From assembly GCF_001293465.1 (NCBI RefSeq), contig NZ_JSYZ01000002.1, positions 91,328-155,327 on the forward strand: DNA of 64,000 nucleotides. The letters are read 5' to 3'. Numbering within the stretch: the stretch's first letter is position 1; each line of letters opens with the position of its first letter. Below the pieces are notes generated by a model. It saw only the letters and a list, made by a program, of their open reading frames with translations, was not told where the DNA came from and did no database searches. A program made the translations under genes and the position numbers. The stretch comes from Pseudomonas asplenii. GTDB lineage: Bacteria > Pseudomonadota > Gammaproteobacteria > Pseudomonadales > Pseudomonadaceae. This document shows positions 18,206 through 27,332 of this stretch, in pieces.

Positions 18206-18401
18206 GGCGGCCTCCCGGACCGCGAAGAAGCCGGGCCAGCGACGCTGGTCGGCATACGCCGACAGGAACGCCGACGCATACTTCTAAGACCGTGAAACCC
18301 TGATGAAGTGCCGTTTGGCAATATTTGGAAACACGCTTCCAGGACGGGTGGCAACGGCTCAAGCAGCCGCTACACAGACAGCACCGTCCTGGACTGCCCC
18401 C

Positions 18402-19241
18402 TCAAGGACGCGCGTTGATCTGCTGCTGCAGATTCTGGATCTGGCTCTGCAGGGTATTGATGTTGCGGGTGACCTGTCCTCGGAAGGCGTCGAACTCCGC
18501 CGTACTCGCGCCCTGGCCACCCGCCGCCTGGCGATTGTCCTGCTCGCTCTTGAGCACGATCATGTCCTGCTCCAGGCGCTCCAGGGCTGCACTCGGATTG
18601 CCCTGCTTCTTCAGCGCAGCGATATCCGCCGCATGGCTCTTGAGTTCGGCATCGTACTTGCCGCTGTCGGGCTGGGCCGCCTTCAGCGCCGCCAGGTCGC
18701 TCGCCAGGCTCTTGAGCTGAGCCTGCAATTGAGCGTTGGCCGTCTGCAGGTCCGCGGTCTGTGCGTTCATTTTCTGCAGACGCTGGTCCAGTCCGGTCTG
18801 CTGGCCGGCAACCCCCTGCTGCTGGCGATCCTGCTCCTGCAACTTGCCCTCGAGCTGCCGGACCTGCAGTTTCAACGCCTCGGTATCGCTGTTGGCACTC
18901 GACTCGCTGGAAGCCACCTTGCCGGAGATCGCCTGCAGGCGCCCCGCCGCTTCCTCGCTGATCCGCGCAAAGCTCTCCTGGGTGGCCACCAGTTGCTGCT
19001 CCATCAGCGAGATCTGCTGGAAGCTCCACCAGGCCAGCCCGGCGAAGGCGAAGAACAGCGCCCCCACCAGCGCCCACAAGGGACCTGTGCTCGCCGCCCT
19101 GACCTTGACCACCGGCGTGCTGCGCGAAGCCACCCGGGTGCGCTCACGGGCGGCGGGGCTGAGCGGAAACTCGTCGTCATCCTCCACATCGGCCCGCAGG
19201 CTCGGTACATCATCGAAATCGTCGTTGGCATCGTTACGCAT
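18402..19241 (-). CDS. Single-pass inner-membrane coiled-coil protein, unknown function
   Basis: A 279-residue protein: an acidic then basic cytoplasmic N-terminus (1-52), one transmembrane helix at about 54-72, and a long periplasmic region (73-275) rich in Gln, Glu, Ala and Leu with heptad-like spacing, predicted as coiled coil. It ends in LQSQIQNLQQQINARP. The frame is open to 19340; ATG 19241, preceded by GGTTCTTTC and AAAGG-type sequence, gives the cleaner topology. Annotators often call such proteins ATPases without a P-loop; none is present here. Its role is unknown; an envelope or cell-division scaffold is possible. Confidence 0.7.
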   Translation of the reverse strand: MRNDANDDFDDVPSLRADVEDDDEFPLSPAARERTRVASRSTPVVKVRAASTGPLWALVGALFFAFAGLAWWSFQQISLMEQQLVATQESFARISEEAAGRLQAISGKVASSESSANSDTEALKLQVRQLEGKLQEQDRQQQGVAGQQTGLDQRLQKMNAQTADLQTANAQLQAQLKSLASDLAALKAAQPDSGKYDAELKSHAADIAALKKQGNPSAALERLEQDMIVLKSEQDNRQAAGGQGASTAEFDAFRGQVTRNINTLQSQIQNLQQQINARP

Positions 19242-19355
19242 GAAAGAACCTTTCCGAACCAGGTTGATGGCGAAATGCCCGAGTATAAACCCGTTGTCCG
19301 CCGCTCTGATCGACTCCGAACCGGGCGTTCGGTTCAGCATTGGTTATCGAATGTT

Positions 19356-20354
19356 TCAGCGGACAGTCGATTCCTGGGCCTGCCACCAGTGGCAGAACTC
19401 ATCCAGCGCCGCCCACAGGCTGACCTTGGGCTCGTAGCCCAGATAATGCCGTGCGCGGCTGATGTCCAGGGTGAAATCCTTGTTCATCACCTGCGTTCCC
19501 AGTCGCGACAGGGTCGGCTCCGGGCGCCCGGGCCATAGCGCGCAGGCCGCCTCATTGAGCGCCGCGACGCTGTAGGCCAGGCCGTAGGAACGGTAGCGTG
19601 TCACCTGCGGCACCTGCATCTGGCGCATCACGTAGTTGACCACGTCCCACAACGGCACCGGCGTACCGTTGCTGATGTTGTAGACCTTGCCCAGCGCCGA
19701 GCCGCTGACCTGCAGGCAACTCAGCAGCGCGTCGTTGAGGTTCTGCATGCTGGTGAAGTCGACCTTGTTCAAGCCATTGCCGACGATCGCCAGACGGCCC
19801 TTGCGCTGCATCTTCAACAACCGCGGGAAGATACTCGTGTCGCCGGCACCAGTGACGAAGCGCGGCCGCAGGGCGAGCACCTCCAGGCCGAACTCCTGGG
19901 CGCCGAAGACCTTCTGTTCAGCCAGGAACTTGGTTGCCGCGTAGGGATGCCGGAAGCGCCCGGGCACCTGTTCCTCGGTCAACCCCAGGTGCGAGCGGCC
20001 ATCGAAATACACCGACGGCGAGGACAGGTGGACCAGGCGCCGCACCTGCTCCTTCAGGCACGCCTCGACGACATTCTCGGTGACCAGCACATTGCCCTGG
20101 TGAAACGCCTGGTAACGGCCCCACAGGCCGACCGCACCGGCGCAGTGCACCACCGCCTCGACGTCACGGCACAGCTCGCGGACCAACTGCGGATCGCTCA
20201 GATCGCCCTGGACGAACTCGGCTCCGCGACGCACCAGATGCTCGACACCTTCGGCCCGGCGGCCATTGACCCGCACCGTATAGCCCTGCTCCAGGGCACA
20301 GCGCGCAAAGCGCCCGCCAATGAAGCCGCTCGCGCCGGTGACCAGAATTTTCAT
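19356..20354 (-). CDS. NAD(P)-dependent extended SDR (epimerase/3beta-HSD-like)
   Basis: A 332-residue oxidoreductase of the extended short-chain dehydrogenase class. The nucleotide-binding motif GASGFIGG is at residues 7-14; the catalytic pair is Tyr138 and Lys142 (YAATK), with Ser112-113 nearby (HLSSPSVYF). GDLSD at 50-54 is the usual Asp-containing second motif. The C-terminal half resembles 3beta-hydroxysteroid dehydrogenase/isomerase-like enzymes of bacteria. The substrate is not predictable from sequence. It stands alone, 51 bases upstream of argP's stop on the same strand. Confidence 0.85.
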   Translation of the reverse strand: MKILVTGASGFIGGRFARCALEQGYTVRVNGRRAEGVEHLVRRGAEFVQGDLSDPQLVRELCRDVEAVVHCAGAVGLWGRYQAFHQGNVLVTENVVEACLKEQVRRLVHLSSPSVYFDGRSHLGLTEEQVPGRFRHPYAATKFLAEQKVFGAQEFGLEVLALRPRFVTGAGDTSIFPRLLKMQRKGRLAIVGNGLNKVDFTSMQNLNDALLSCLQVSGSALGKVYNISNGTPVPLWDVVNYVMRQMQVPQVTRYRSYGLAYSVAALNEAACALWPGRPEPTLSRLGTQVMNKDFTLDISRARHYLGYEPKVSLWAALDEFCHWWQAQESTVR

Positions 20355-20405
20355 GTCGTCTCCAAATACCTTGATTCGTGTTGCCTGCTACTTAAACGCT
20401 GCCGA

Positions 20406-21299
20406 TCACGCCAGAGGCACCAACCATTGCCCGGCCGAGCGTGCCAGATGCTCGGTGAGGCGGCCAAGCAACTGGCCCCCGTTGCGCCAATGATGCCAGT
20501 ACAGCGGCACATCGACCGGTCTATCGGGTATCAACTCCACCAGTCGCCCCCGCGCCAACTGCTCCTGCGCCTGCAACTCGGGCACCAGCCCCCAGCCCAG
20601 CCCAGCTTCACTCATGCGCAGAAAGCCTTCGGCCGAAGGGCATAGATGGTGCTCGAAGCCGCCCTCCACACCCAGCGCGGCGAGGTAGCGATGTTGCAGC
20701 AGATCGTCCGGGCCGAACACCAGCGCCGGCGCCCGCGTCAGCGAATGGACATCGACCCCCTCGGGAAAATGCCGGGCCATGAACGCCGGCGTGACCAGCG
20801 CCCGGTAGCGCATGGCGCCGAGCGGCAGGCTGCGGGCACCGGCGACCGGACGTTCGCTGGCACAGACGCAGGCCGCCACCTCGCCGGCGCGCATGCGCTT
20901 GAGACCGACGGTCTGGTCTTCCACCACCAAGTCCAGCAGCAGGTGGTTGGCGACGCAGAAATCCCCAATCGCCTGGGCCCACCAGGTCGCCAGGCTGTCG
21001 GCATTCAGCGCGATACGCAGGCGCTCCGGCTGGCCTTCCTCATCCAGCGCCGGCACCTGCCCCTGCAGATCGCGTTCGAGCAGGCGCACCTGCTGCACAT
21101 GGTTGAGCAGGCGCCGGCCGATCTCAGTCGGGCTGGGCGGCGTGGCCCGCACCAGCACCGGCTGGCCGACCCGCGCCTCGAGCAGCTTGATCCGCTGGGA
21201 AACCGCCGACTGCGACAGCCCCAGCACCTGCGCCGCGCGATCGAAACCGGCCTGCTCGACCACGGCGGCCAGGGCGGAAAGCAGTTTGTAGTCGAACAT
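20406..21299 (-). CDS. argP: ArgP (IciA)-like LysR regulator
   Basis: A 297-residue LysR-type regulator. The winged helix-turn-helix is residues 3-60 (LSALAAVVEQAGFDRAAQVLGLSQSAVSQRIKLLE), followed by the effector domain from about 90. ArgP activates the arginine exporter gene and senses Arg/Lys. The frame opens at 21437, but ATG 21299 gives the family start MFDYKLLSALAAVVE. It is divergent from an ACT protein and a LysE exporter, the arrangement expected for ArgP. A 12-base palindrome between the two start sites is a likely operator. Confidence 0.87.
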   Translation of the reverse strand: MFDYKLLSALAAVVEQAGFDRAAQVLGLSQSAVSQRIKLLEARVGQPVLVRATPPSPTEIGRRLLNHVQQVRLLERDLQGQVPALDEEGQPERLRIALNADSLATWWAQAIGDFCVANHLLLDLVVEDQTVGLKRMRAGEVAACVCASERPVAGARSLPLGAMRYRALVTPAFMARHFPEGVDVHSLTRAPALVFGPDDLLQHRYLAALGVEGGFEHHLCPSAEGFLRMSEAGLGWGLVPELQAQEQLARGRLVELIPDRPVDVPLYWHHWRNGGQLLGRLTEHLARSAGQWLVPLA

Positions 21300-21320
21300 C
21301 AGTTTTCCTAATGAGCGATC

Positions 21321-21332
21321 ACCAATATTGGT
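21321..21332. promoter_or_regulatory. Candidate ArgP operator palindrome
   Basis: ACCAATATTGGT is a perfect 12-base palindrome 22 bases upstream of the argP ATG and 65 bases before the ACT gene. AT-rich dyads in divergent promoters are typical LysR sites. A -10-like CTTATAC follows at 21337-21343. Confidence 0.5.
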
Positions 21333-21396
21333 TTTTCTTATACAGGATCGCGCTGGAAAATACCCGCCAGCACTCTTCGAATACAAGGATACCGGC

Positions 21397-21798
21397 ATGG
21401 CTGGCGAAACCTCCCTGGCAACCCTGCTGCGCAGCATGAGCCCACAACTGAACGACGGCGACTACGTGTTCTGCTCCATCGCCAACAGCAGCCTGCTGCA
21501 GGGCCGCGAAGTGCTCGGCAGCTTTCGCGAACGCGAAGGCCTGACAGTGATCCTCAAGCGTGAGGACGCCGAGGCGCTGGGCCTGCTTTTCGACTACTGC
21601 GCCGCCTGGATCACCCTGAACGTGCATTCGGCGCTGCAGGCCGTCGGCCTCACCGCCGCTTTCGCCGGCGCCCTGGGCAAGGCCGGAATCAGCTGCAACG
21701 TGATCGCCGGCTACTACCACGACCACTTGTTCGTCGGTCGCGATGACGCCGGGCGCGCCATGGCGGTACTGCACGATCTGACCCGCACAGGAGCCTGA
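21397..21798 (+). CDS. ACT domain protein
   Basis: A 133-residue cytoplasmic protein of the stand-alone ACT (ACT_3 type) family: MAGETSLATLLRSMSP, then NDGDYVFCSI, then the ACT fold with LNVHSALQAVGLTAAFAGALGKAGISCNVIAGYYHDHLFV (about 78-117). ACT domains bind amino acids. The longer frame to 21328 lacks a ribosome-binding site. It ends 5 bases before the LysE exporter, so the two are one transcript. It may sense the same amino acid as ArgP; that is inference. Confidence 0.87.
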   Translation: MAGETSLATLLRSMSPQLNDGDYVFCSIANSSLLQGREVLGSFREREGLTVILKREDAEALGLLFDYCAAWITLNVHSALQAVGLTAAFAGALGKAGISCNVIAGYYHDHLFVGRDDAGRAMAVLHDLTRTGA

Positions 21799-21803
21799 AC
21801 AGC

Positions 21804-22406
21804 ATGTGGCAGAGTTATGTCAACGGCCTGCTGGTCGCCGCCGGGCTGATCATGGCGATCGGCACCCAGAACGCCTTTGTCCTGGCGCAGAGCCTGCGCC
21901 GCGAACACCATCTACCGGTTGCCGCGCTGTGCGTCGCCTGCGACGCGATCCTGGTGGCAGCCGGCGTGTTCGGCCTGGCCACCGTGCTGGCCCATAACCC
22001 GACGCTGCTGGCCGTCGCCCGCTGGGGCGGGGCCGCGTTCCTGATCTGGTACGGCAGCCAGGCCCTGCGCCGCGCCTGCTCGCGGCAGAGCCTTCAGCAG
22101 GGCGAGGGCCAGACCGTACGCTCGTTGCGCGCCGTCCTGCTCAGCGCACTGGCGGTGACCCTGCTCAACCCGCACGTCTACCTCGACACGGTGCTGCTGA
22201 TCGGCTCCCTCGGTGCCCAGCAGAGCGAACCCGGAGCCTACGTCGTCGGTGCCGCCAGCGCCTCGCTGCTGTGGTTCTTCACCCTGGCACTGGGGGCCGC
22301 ATGGCTGGCTCCCTGGCTGGCCAGGCCGGCGACCTGGCGCGTCCTCGACCTGCTGGTGGCGGCGATGATGTTCGGCGTGGCGGCGCAACTGATTGCGGCC
22401 GGGTGA
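21804..22406 (+). CDS. argO: LysE/ArgO family amino-acid exporter
   Basis: A 200-residue membrane protein with about six helices. The signature [22 protein letters not shown] (about residues 14-35) and [13 protein letters not shown] are those of arginine/lysine exporters of the LysE family. It removes excess basic amino acids, for example after uptake of peptides or toxic analogues such as canavanine. It is downstream of the ACT gene and divergent from argP, which normally activates it. ArgO versus LysE specificity cannot be read from the sequence. Confidence 0.88.
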   Translation: MWQSYVNGLLVAAGLIMAIGTQNAFVLAQSLRREHHLPVAALCVACDAILVAAGVFGLATVLAHNPTLLAVARWGGAAFLIWYGSQALRRACSRQSLQQGEGQTVRSLRAVLLSALAVTLLNPHVYLDTVLLIGSLGAQQSEPGAYVVGAASASLLWFFTLALGAAWLAPWLARPATWRVLDLLVAAMMFGVAAQLIAAG

Positions 22407-22470
22407 GGGGACAAAAGGCTCTGGAACCTTTATCCCACACAGTTGTTGCGTGGTTAAGCCGCTACCCCGG

Positions 22471-22479
22471 TGCTATGAT
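22471..22479 (+). promoter_or_regulatory. Extended -10 promoter candidate for sodB
   Basis: TGCTATGAT contains TG-N-TATGAT, an extended -10 element five of six matched to TATAAT. No good -35 lies 17 bases upstream, which is common for extended -10 promoters. Transcription would start near 22486, leaving about 96 bases of leader. Confidence 0.45.
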
Positions 22480-22581
22480 CGGAAACCTGCGCCGCAAGGG
22501 GTACAAACTCCACGGCGCATTGTCGGGCCGCCCGTGATCGGCCTTGCGCTCCCCGCAACTGACCTGATTAGGAGAATAACC

Positions 22582-23178
22582 ATGGCTTTCGAATTGCCGC
22601 CGCTGCCCTACGCACACGATGCCCTGCAGCCGCACATCTCCAAGGAAACCCTGGAGTTCCACCACGACAAGCACCACAACACCTATGTCGTGAACCTGAA
22701 CAACCTGGTGCCAGGCACCGAGTTCGAAGGCAAGACTCTGGAAGAAATCGTCAAGACTTCGTCGGGTGGCATCTTCAACAACGCCGCTCAAGTCTGGAAC
22801 CACACTTTCTACTGGAACTGCCTGGCGCCAAACGCCGGCGGCCAGCCTACCGGTGCCCTGGCCGAGGCGATCAACGCCGCCTTCGGTTCGTTCGACAAGT
22901 TCAAGGAAGAGTTCACCAAGACTTCCGTCGGCACCTTCGGTTCCGGCTGGGGCTGGCTGGTGAAGAAGGCTGACGGCTCCCTGGCCCTGGCCAGCACCAT
23001 CGGCGCCGGCAACCCGCTGACCAGCGGCGACACCCCGCTGCTGACCTGCGACGTCTGGGAACACGCCTACTACATCGACTACCGCAACGTGCGTCCAAAG
23101 TATGTCGAGGCGTTCTGGAACCTGGTGAACTGGAAATTCGTCGCCGAGCAGTTCGAAGGCAAGACCTTCACCGCTTGA
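22582..23178 (+). CDS. sodB: Superoxide dismutase [Fe]
   Basis: A 198-residue cytoplasmic enzyme that converts superoxide to O2 and H2O2. The four metal ligands are all present: His27, His74, Asp157 and His161 (DVWEHAYY). [14 protein letters not shown] and the Gln70 in that segment mark an iron rather than manganese enzyme. ATG 22582 follows AGGAGAA and gives [15 protein letters not shown], the standard start; the longer frame to 22393 is rejected. A double hairpin ends the transcript. Confidence 0.98.
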   Translation: MAFELPPLPYAHDALQPHISKETLEFHHDKHHNTYVVNLNNLVPGTEFEGKTLEEIVKTSSGGIFNNAAQVWNHTFYWNCLAPNAGGQPTGALAEAINAAFGSFDKFKEEFTKTSVGTFGSGWGWLVKKADGSLALASTIGAGNPLTSGDTPLLTCDVWEHAYYIDYRNVRPKYVEAFWNLVNWKFVAEQFEGKTFTA

Positions 23179-23594
23179 GACTGAAGCCCGCCTTCAGAAA
23201 AAACCCGGCCCTGCCGGGTTTTTTTATGCCTGGACAGAACTGGCTGCCGGACCGGCGGGCGACCTTGGGGAGGATTGCGCGGACCAGTCCGGCGCCTGCA
23301 GGTCATGGGCCTGCGCAGGGAGCGGGCCTGCCGACCAAAGGCCCTCGCCCTCTCCCTTATCGCTGAAACGAATGAGCCGGGGCCCGCCAAGTCAGCTAAA
23401 TTGAAGGAGGTACCCTCAAGTTAGGCCACTCCCCTACCGACACAGTACCTGATGAACCGAAGGGACGGAAACCGCGTTCGGGTCGAGCAAACGTACCGAT
23501 CATCCCCAGTCGCATTGTCCCTTTGACTGCCGGAGCCGGATTGCCAATACTCATGGCAACTTGATGCTACCCGCACGGAACAAGGAATAGCCCT
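23179..23594. other. 416-base region between sodB and bifA
   Basis: Apart from the sodB terminator I see no gene here. AAGGAGG at 23404-23410 looks like a ribosome-binding site but no credible frame follows it; the region should hold the bifA promoter, which I cannot place. The real bifA ribosome-binding site is AAGGA at 23582-23586. Confidence 0.5.
23181..23225 (+). terminator. Intrinsic terminator of sodB
   Basis: Two hairpins in tandem: CTGAAG-CCCGC-CTTCAG (23181-23197) and AACCCGGC-CCT-GCCGGGTT (23202-23220), the second followed by TTTTT (23221-23225). Confidence 0.92.
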
Positions 23595-25649
23595 TTGAAG
23601 CTGGAACTCAAGCACAGCTTGTCGGTGAAGTTGCTCCGGGTCGTGCTGTTGTCGGCATTGATTGTCGGCGTGGTACTGAGCTGCGCGCAAATCGTGTTCG
23701 ACGCCTACAAGACCCGCCAGGCGGTTGCCAGCGACGCCCAGCGGATCCTCGACATGTTTCGCGACCCCTCGACCCAGGCCGTCTACAGCCTCGACCGGGA
23801 AATGGGCATGCAGGTAATCGAAGGCCTGTTCCAGGACCAATCCGTGCGCATGGCCTCCATCGGCCACCCCAACGAAACCATGCTCGCGGAGAAATCCCGC
23901 GATCTGCAGACCTCCTCCAGCCGCTGGCTCACCGACCTGATCCTCGGCCAGGAACGCACCTTCACCACGCAACTGGTTGGTCGCGGCCCCTACAGCGAGT
24001 ACTACGGTGACCTGAGCATCACCCTCGACACCGCCACCTATGGCCAGAGCTTCATCGTCAGCTCGGTGATCATCTTCATCTCCGGCGTACTGCGGGCGCT
24101 GTTGATGGCCCTGGTGCTGTACCTGGTCTACCACTGGCTATTGACCAAGCCGCTGTCGCGCATCATCGATCACCTGAGCAATATCAACCCGGATCGCCCG
24201 GCGGCGAATCAACTGCCGCTGCTCAAGGGTCACGAAACCAACGAGCTGGGGATCTGGATCAATACCGCCAACCAGTTGCTGGCCTCGATCGAACGCAACA
24301 CCCATCTGCGCCACGAGGCGGAAAACAGCCTGCTGCGCATGTCCCAGTACGATTTCCTCACCGGTCTGCCCAACCGCCTGCAACTGCAACAACAACTGGA
24401 CAAGATCCTGGTCGACGCCGGACGCCTGCAGCGGCGGGTCGCGGTGCTGGTGGTCGGGCTGGACGACTTCAAGGGCATCAACGAACAGTTCGGCTACCAG
24501 ACCGGCGACCAGTTGCTGCTCGCCCTGGCTGACCGTCTGCGCGCCCACAGCGGCCGTCTCGGCGCCCTGGCCCGCCTGGGCGGCGACCAGTTCGCCCTGG
24601 TCCAGGCCGATATCGAGCAGCCCTACGAGGCCGCCGAGCTGGCGCAGAGCATTCTCGACGACCTGGAAGCGCCCTTCGCCCTCGATCATCAGGAAATCCG
24701 CCTGCGCGCGACCATCGGCATCACCCTGTTCCCGGAGGATGGCGACAGCACCGAGAAGCTGCTGCAGAAGGCCGAGCAGACCATGACCCTGGCCAAGAGC
24801 CGCTCACGCAACCGCTATCAGTTCTATATCGCCAGCGTCGACAGCGAAATGCGCCGCCGCCGCGAGCTGGAAAAGGATCTGCGCGAAGCCCTCAACCGCA
24901 ATCAGTTCTATCTGGTCTACCAGCCCCAGATCAGCTACCGCGACCACCGGGTGGTCGGCGTCGAAGCGCTGATCCGCTGGCAGCATCCGGAACACGGGCT
25001 GGTGCCACCGGACCTGTTCATTCCGCTGGCCGAACAGAACGGCACGATCATCGCCATCGGCGAATGGGTACTGGACCAGGCCTGCCGACAGTTGCGCGAA
25101 TGGCACGACCTGGGCTTCACCGACCTGCGCATGGCGGTCAACCTGTCCACCGTGCAACTGCACCACGCCGAACTGCCGCGGGTGGTCAACAACCTGCTGC
25201 AGATGTACCGCCTGCCACCACGCAGCCTGGAGCTGGAAGTCACCGAAACCGGCCTGATGGAAGACATCAGCACCGCCGCCCAGCACCTGTTGAGCCTGCG
25301 CCGCTCCGGTGCACTGATCGCCATCGACGATTTCGGCACCGGCTACTCGTCGCTGAGCTATCTCAAGAGCCTGCCACTGGACAAGATCAAGATCGACAAG
25401 AGCTTCGTCCAGGACCTGCTGGAGGACGACGACGACGCGACCATCGTCCGGGCGATCATCCAGCTGGGCAAGAGCCTCGGCATGCAGGTGATCGCCGAAG
25501 GCGTGGAAACCGTCGAGCAGGAGGCCTACATCATTTCCGAAGGCTGTCATGAGGGCCAGGGCTATTACTACAGCAAGCCACTGCCGGCCCGCGAACTGGG
25601 CGCCTATCTCAAGCAGGCCCAGCGCAGTAACGCGGCAATGCTCCAGTAA
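23595..25649 (+). CDS. bifA: BifA, c-di-GMP phosphodiesterase with GGDEF-like and EAL domains
   Basis: A 684-residue inner-membrane protein. Transmembrane helices lie at about 11-34 and 152-183 with a periplasmic domain between. A GGDEF-like domain (252-410) has GGDQF at 329-333, so diguanylate cyclase activity is unlikely. The EAL domain (425-680) keeps EALIR at 457-461, the DDFGTGYSSL loop and GVETVEQ, so it should hydrolyse c-di-GMP. This architecture and the sodB neighbour match P. aeruginosa BifA (PA4367), which lowers c-di-GMP and favours swarming over biofilm. The start is TTG with AAGGA eight bases upstream; no better ATG is nearby. Confidence 0.95.
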   Translation: MKLELKHSLSVKLLRVVLLSALIVGVVLSCAQIVFDAYKTRQAVASDAQRILDMFRDPSTQAVYSLDREMGMQVIEGLFQDQSVRMASIGHPNETMLAEKSRDLQTSSSRWLTDLILGQERTFTTQLVGRGPYSEYYGDLSITLDTATYGQSFIVSSVIIFISGVLRALLMALVLYLVYHWLLTKPLSRIIDHLSNINPDRPAANQLPLLKGHETNELGIWINTANQLLASIERNTHLRHEAENSLLRMSQYDFLTGLPNRLQLQQQLDKILVDAGRLQRRVAVLVVGLDDFKGINEQFGYQTGDQLLLALADRLRAHSGRLGALARLGGDQFALVQADIEQPYEAAELAQSILDDLEAPFALDHQEIRLRATIGITLFPEDGDSTEKLLQKAEQTMTLAKSRSRNRYQFYIASVDSEMRRRRELEKDLREALNRNQFYLVYQPQISYRDHRVVGVEALIRWQHPEHGLVPPDLFIPLAEQNGTIIAIGEWVLDQACRQLREWHDLGFTDLRMAVNLSTVQLHHAELPRVVNNLLQMYRLPPRSLELEVTETGLMEDISTAAQHLLSLRRSGALIAIDDFGTGYSSLSYLKSLPLDKIKIDKSFVQDLLEDDDDATIVRAIIQLGKSLGMQVIAEGVETVEQEAYIISEGCHEGQGYYYSKPLPARELGAYLKQAQRSNAAMLQ

Positions 25650-25729
25650 GCGGAGCGGTACGCATATACCGATCCGTAATCAAGCAGCAGATTATTAGTA
25701 AATATTTCAAAGACTAATCCTTTACACAA

Positions 25730-25748
25730 AATGCATATCTTTCGCATT
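25730..25748. promoter_or_regulatory. Candidate Fur box before the imelysin cassette
   Basis: AATGCATATCTTTCGCATT is a 19-base element with AATGC/GCATT arms. It matches the Pseudomonas-style Fur consensus (AATGA-N9-TCATT type) at 13 of 19 positions by eye. It lies 62 bases before the imelysin start. Confidence 0.4.
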
Positions 25749-25810
25749 ATGTGTCGGTTTTGCGCGTCCCCGCGCGCACTCGTCCAACCTCTCGAAGCAG
25801 GATACCCGCC

Positions 25811-27154
25811 ATGATTCGCATGCCTCTGGCCACCGCCAGCCTGTTGGCCCTTGCCATCGCCCTCGCCGGCTGTGGCGACAAGGACAAGGAAAAAACCGCA
25901 GCCGCCGCGCCGACACCGGCCGCCAGTGCTCCGGCCACACCTGCCAGCGACGCTGCCGGCAAGGTCGACGAGGCTGCCGGCAAGGCGGTGGTCGCGCACT
26001 ACGCCGACATGGTCTTCGCCGTGTACAGCGATGCCGAATCCACCGCGAAGACGCTGCAGCAGGCCATCGACGCCTTCCTCGCCAAGCCGAACGACGACAC
26101 CCTCAAGGCCGCCAAGGCCGCCTGGGTAGCCGCACGCGTACCTTACCTGCAGAGCGAAGTGTTCCGCTTCGGCAATACCATCATCGACGACTGGGAAGGC
26201 CAGGTGAACGCCTGGCCGCTGGACGAAGGCCTGATCGACTACGTCGACGCCTCCTACGAGCACGCCCTGGGCAACCCGGGCGCCAGCGCCAACATCATCG
26301 CCAACAAGCAGATCCAGGTTGGCGAGGACAAGGTCGATGTGACCGAGATCACGCCGGAAAAACTCGCCAGCCTGAACGAGCTGGGCGGCTCCGAGGCCAA
26401 CGTCGCCACCGGTTACCACGCCATCGAGTTCCTGCTGTGGGGCCAGGACCTCAACGGCACCGGCCCGGGCGCCGGCAACCGTCCGGCCTCGGACTATCTC
26501 GAAGGTGCCGGCGCCACCGGTGGCCACAACGATCGGCGGCGTGCCTACCTGAAGGCCGTGACCCAACTGCTGGTCAACGACCTGGAAGAAATGGTCGGCA
26601 ACTGGAAACCGAACGTGGCCGACAACTATCGCGCCAGCCTGGAAGCCGAGCCGGCCGAAAGCGGCCTGCGCAAGATGCTGTTCGGCATGGGCAGCCTGTC
26701 CCTCGGCGAACTGGCGGGCGAGCGGATGAAGGTATCCCTGGAAGCCAACTCCCCGGAAGACGAACAGGACTGCTTCAGCGACAACACCCACAACTCGCAT
26801 TTCTACGACGCCAAGGGCATCCGCAACGTCTACCTGGGTGAATATACCCGCGTCGACGGCACCAAACTGACCGGCCCGAGCCTGTCGTCGTTGGTGGCGA
26901 AGGCCGATCCGGCCGCCGATACCGCGCTCAAGGGCGACCTGGAAAGCACCGAAGCGAAGATCCAGGTCATGGTTGACCATGCCAACAAGGGTGAGCATTA
27001 CGACCAGTTGATCGCCGCCGGCAACGACGCGGGCAACAAGATCGTGCGCGACGCCATCGCCGCCCTGGTCAAGCAGACCGGTTCGATCGAACAGGCCGCC
27101 GCCAAGCTGGGCATCAGCGACCTGAACCCGGACAATGCCGATCACGAGTTCTGA
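25811..27154 (+). CDS. icmP: Imelysin-family lipoprotein (ICMP-like)
   Basis: A 447-residue lipoprotein; lipobox LAGC with Cys21, then an Ala/Pro/Thr-rich linker to residue 55 and an imelysin domain (about 58-430). The imelysin motif GxHxxE is intact as GYHAIE at 201-206. P. aeruginosa ICMP (PA4370) was described as an insulin-cleaving outer-membrane metalloprotease, but the family is now thought to bind iron or haem-related ligands, as in EfeO/IrpA. ATG 25811 fits the signal peptide; the frame from 25751 does not. It heads a set of exported genes and has a Fur-like palindrome upstream. Confidence 0.87.
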   Translation: MIRMPLATASLLALAIALAGCGDKDKEKTAAAAPTPAASAPATPASDAAGKVDEAAGKAVVAHYADMVFAVYSDAESTAKTLQQAIDAFLAKPNDDTLKAAKAAWVAARVPYLQSEVFRFGNTIIDDWEGQVNAWPLDEGLIDYVDASYEHALGNPGASANIIANKQIQVGEDKVDVTEITPEKLASLNELGGSEANVATGYHAIEFLLWGQDLNGTGPGAGNRPASDYLEGAGATGGHNDRRRAYLKAVTQLLVNDLEEMVGNWKPNVADNYRASLEAEPAESGLRKMLFGMGSLSLGELAGERMKVSLEANSPEDEQDCFSDNTHNSHFYDAKGIRNVYLGEYTRVDGTKLTGPSLSSLVAKADPAADTALKGDLESTEAKIQVMVDHANKGEHYDQLIAAGNDAGNKIVRDAIAALVKQTGSIEQAAAKLGISDLNPDNADHEF

Positions 27155-27169
27155 TCGGTAGCCTGGCCG

Positions 27170-27188
27170 CCCCCTCCCATGGAGGGGG
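27170..27188. other. GC-rich hairpin after the imelysin gene
   Basis: CCCCCTCC (27170-27177) pairs with GGAGGGGG (27181-27188) around a 3-base loop, 16 bases after the stop. There is no T-run, so it may partly terminate or only stabilise the transcript. Confidence 0.5.
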
Positions 27189-27268
27189 TAGTCCTGCGCT
27201 GAACGATACCCTTGTGGCGAGTTCGCCCGTCACAGAGAAACGGATAGCTCACCACACGAATGACTGAT

Positions 27269-27288
27269 CTGGGCAAACGCTTGCCCAG
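27269..27288. other. Perfect hairpin upstream of the di-heme gene
   Basis: CTGGGCAA (27269-27276) and TTGCCCAG (27281-27288) form an 8-bp stem with a 4-base loop, 44 bases before the next start. It could be an operator or a leader structure. Confidence 0.4.
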
Positions 27289-27332
27289 TCCCGACCCGAT
27301 AAGATTCGCGCCCTGTCCCGAACCCTGTGTCC

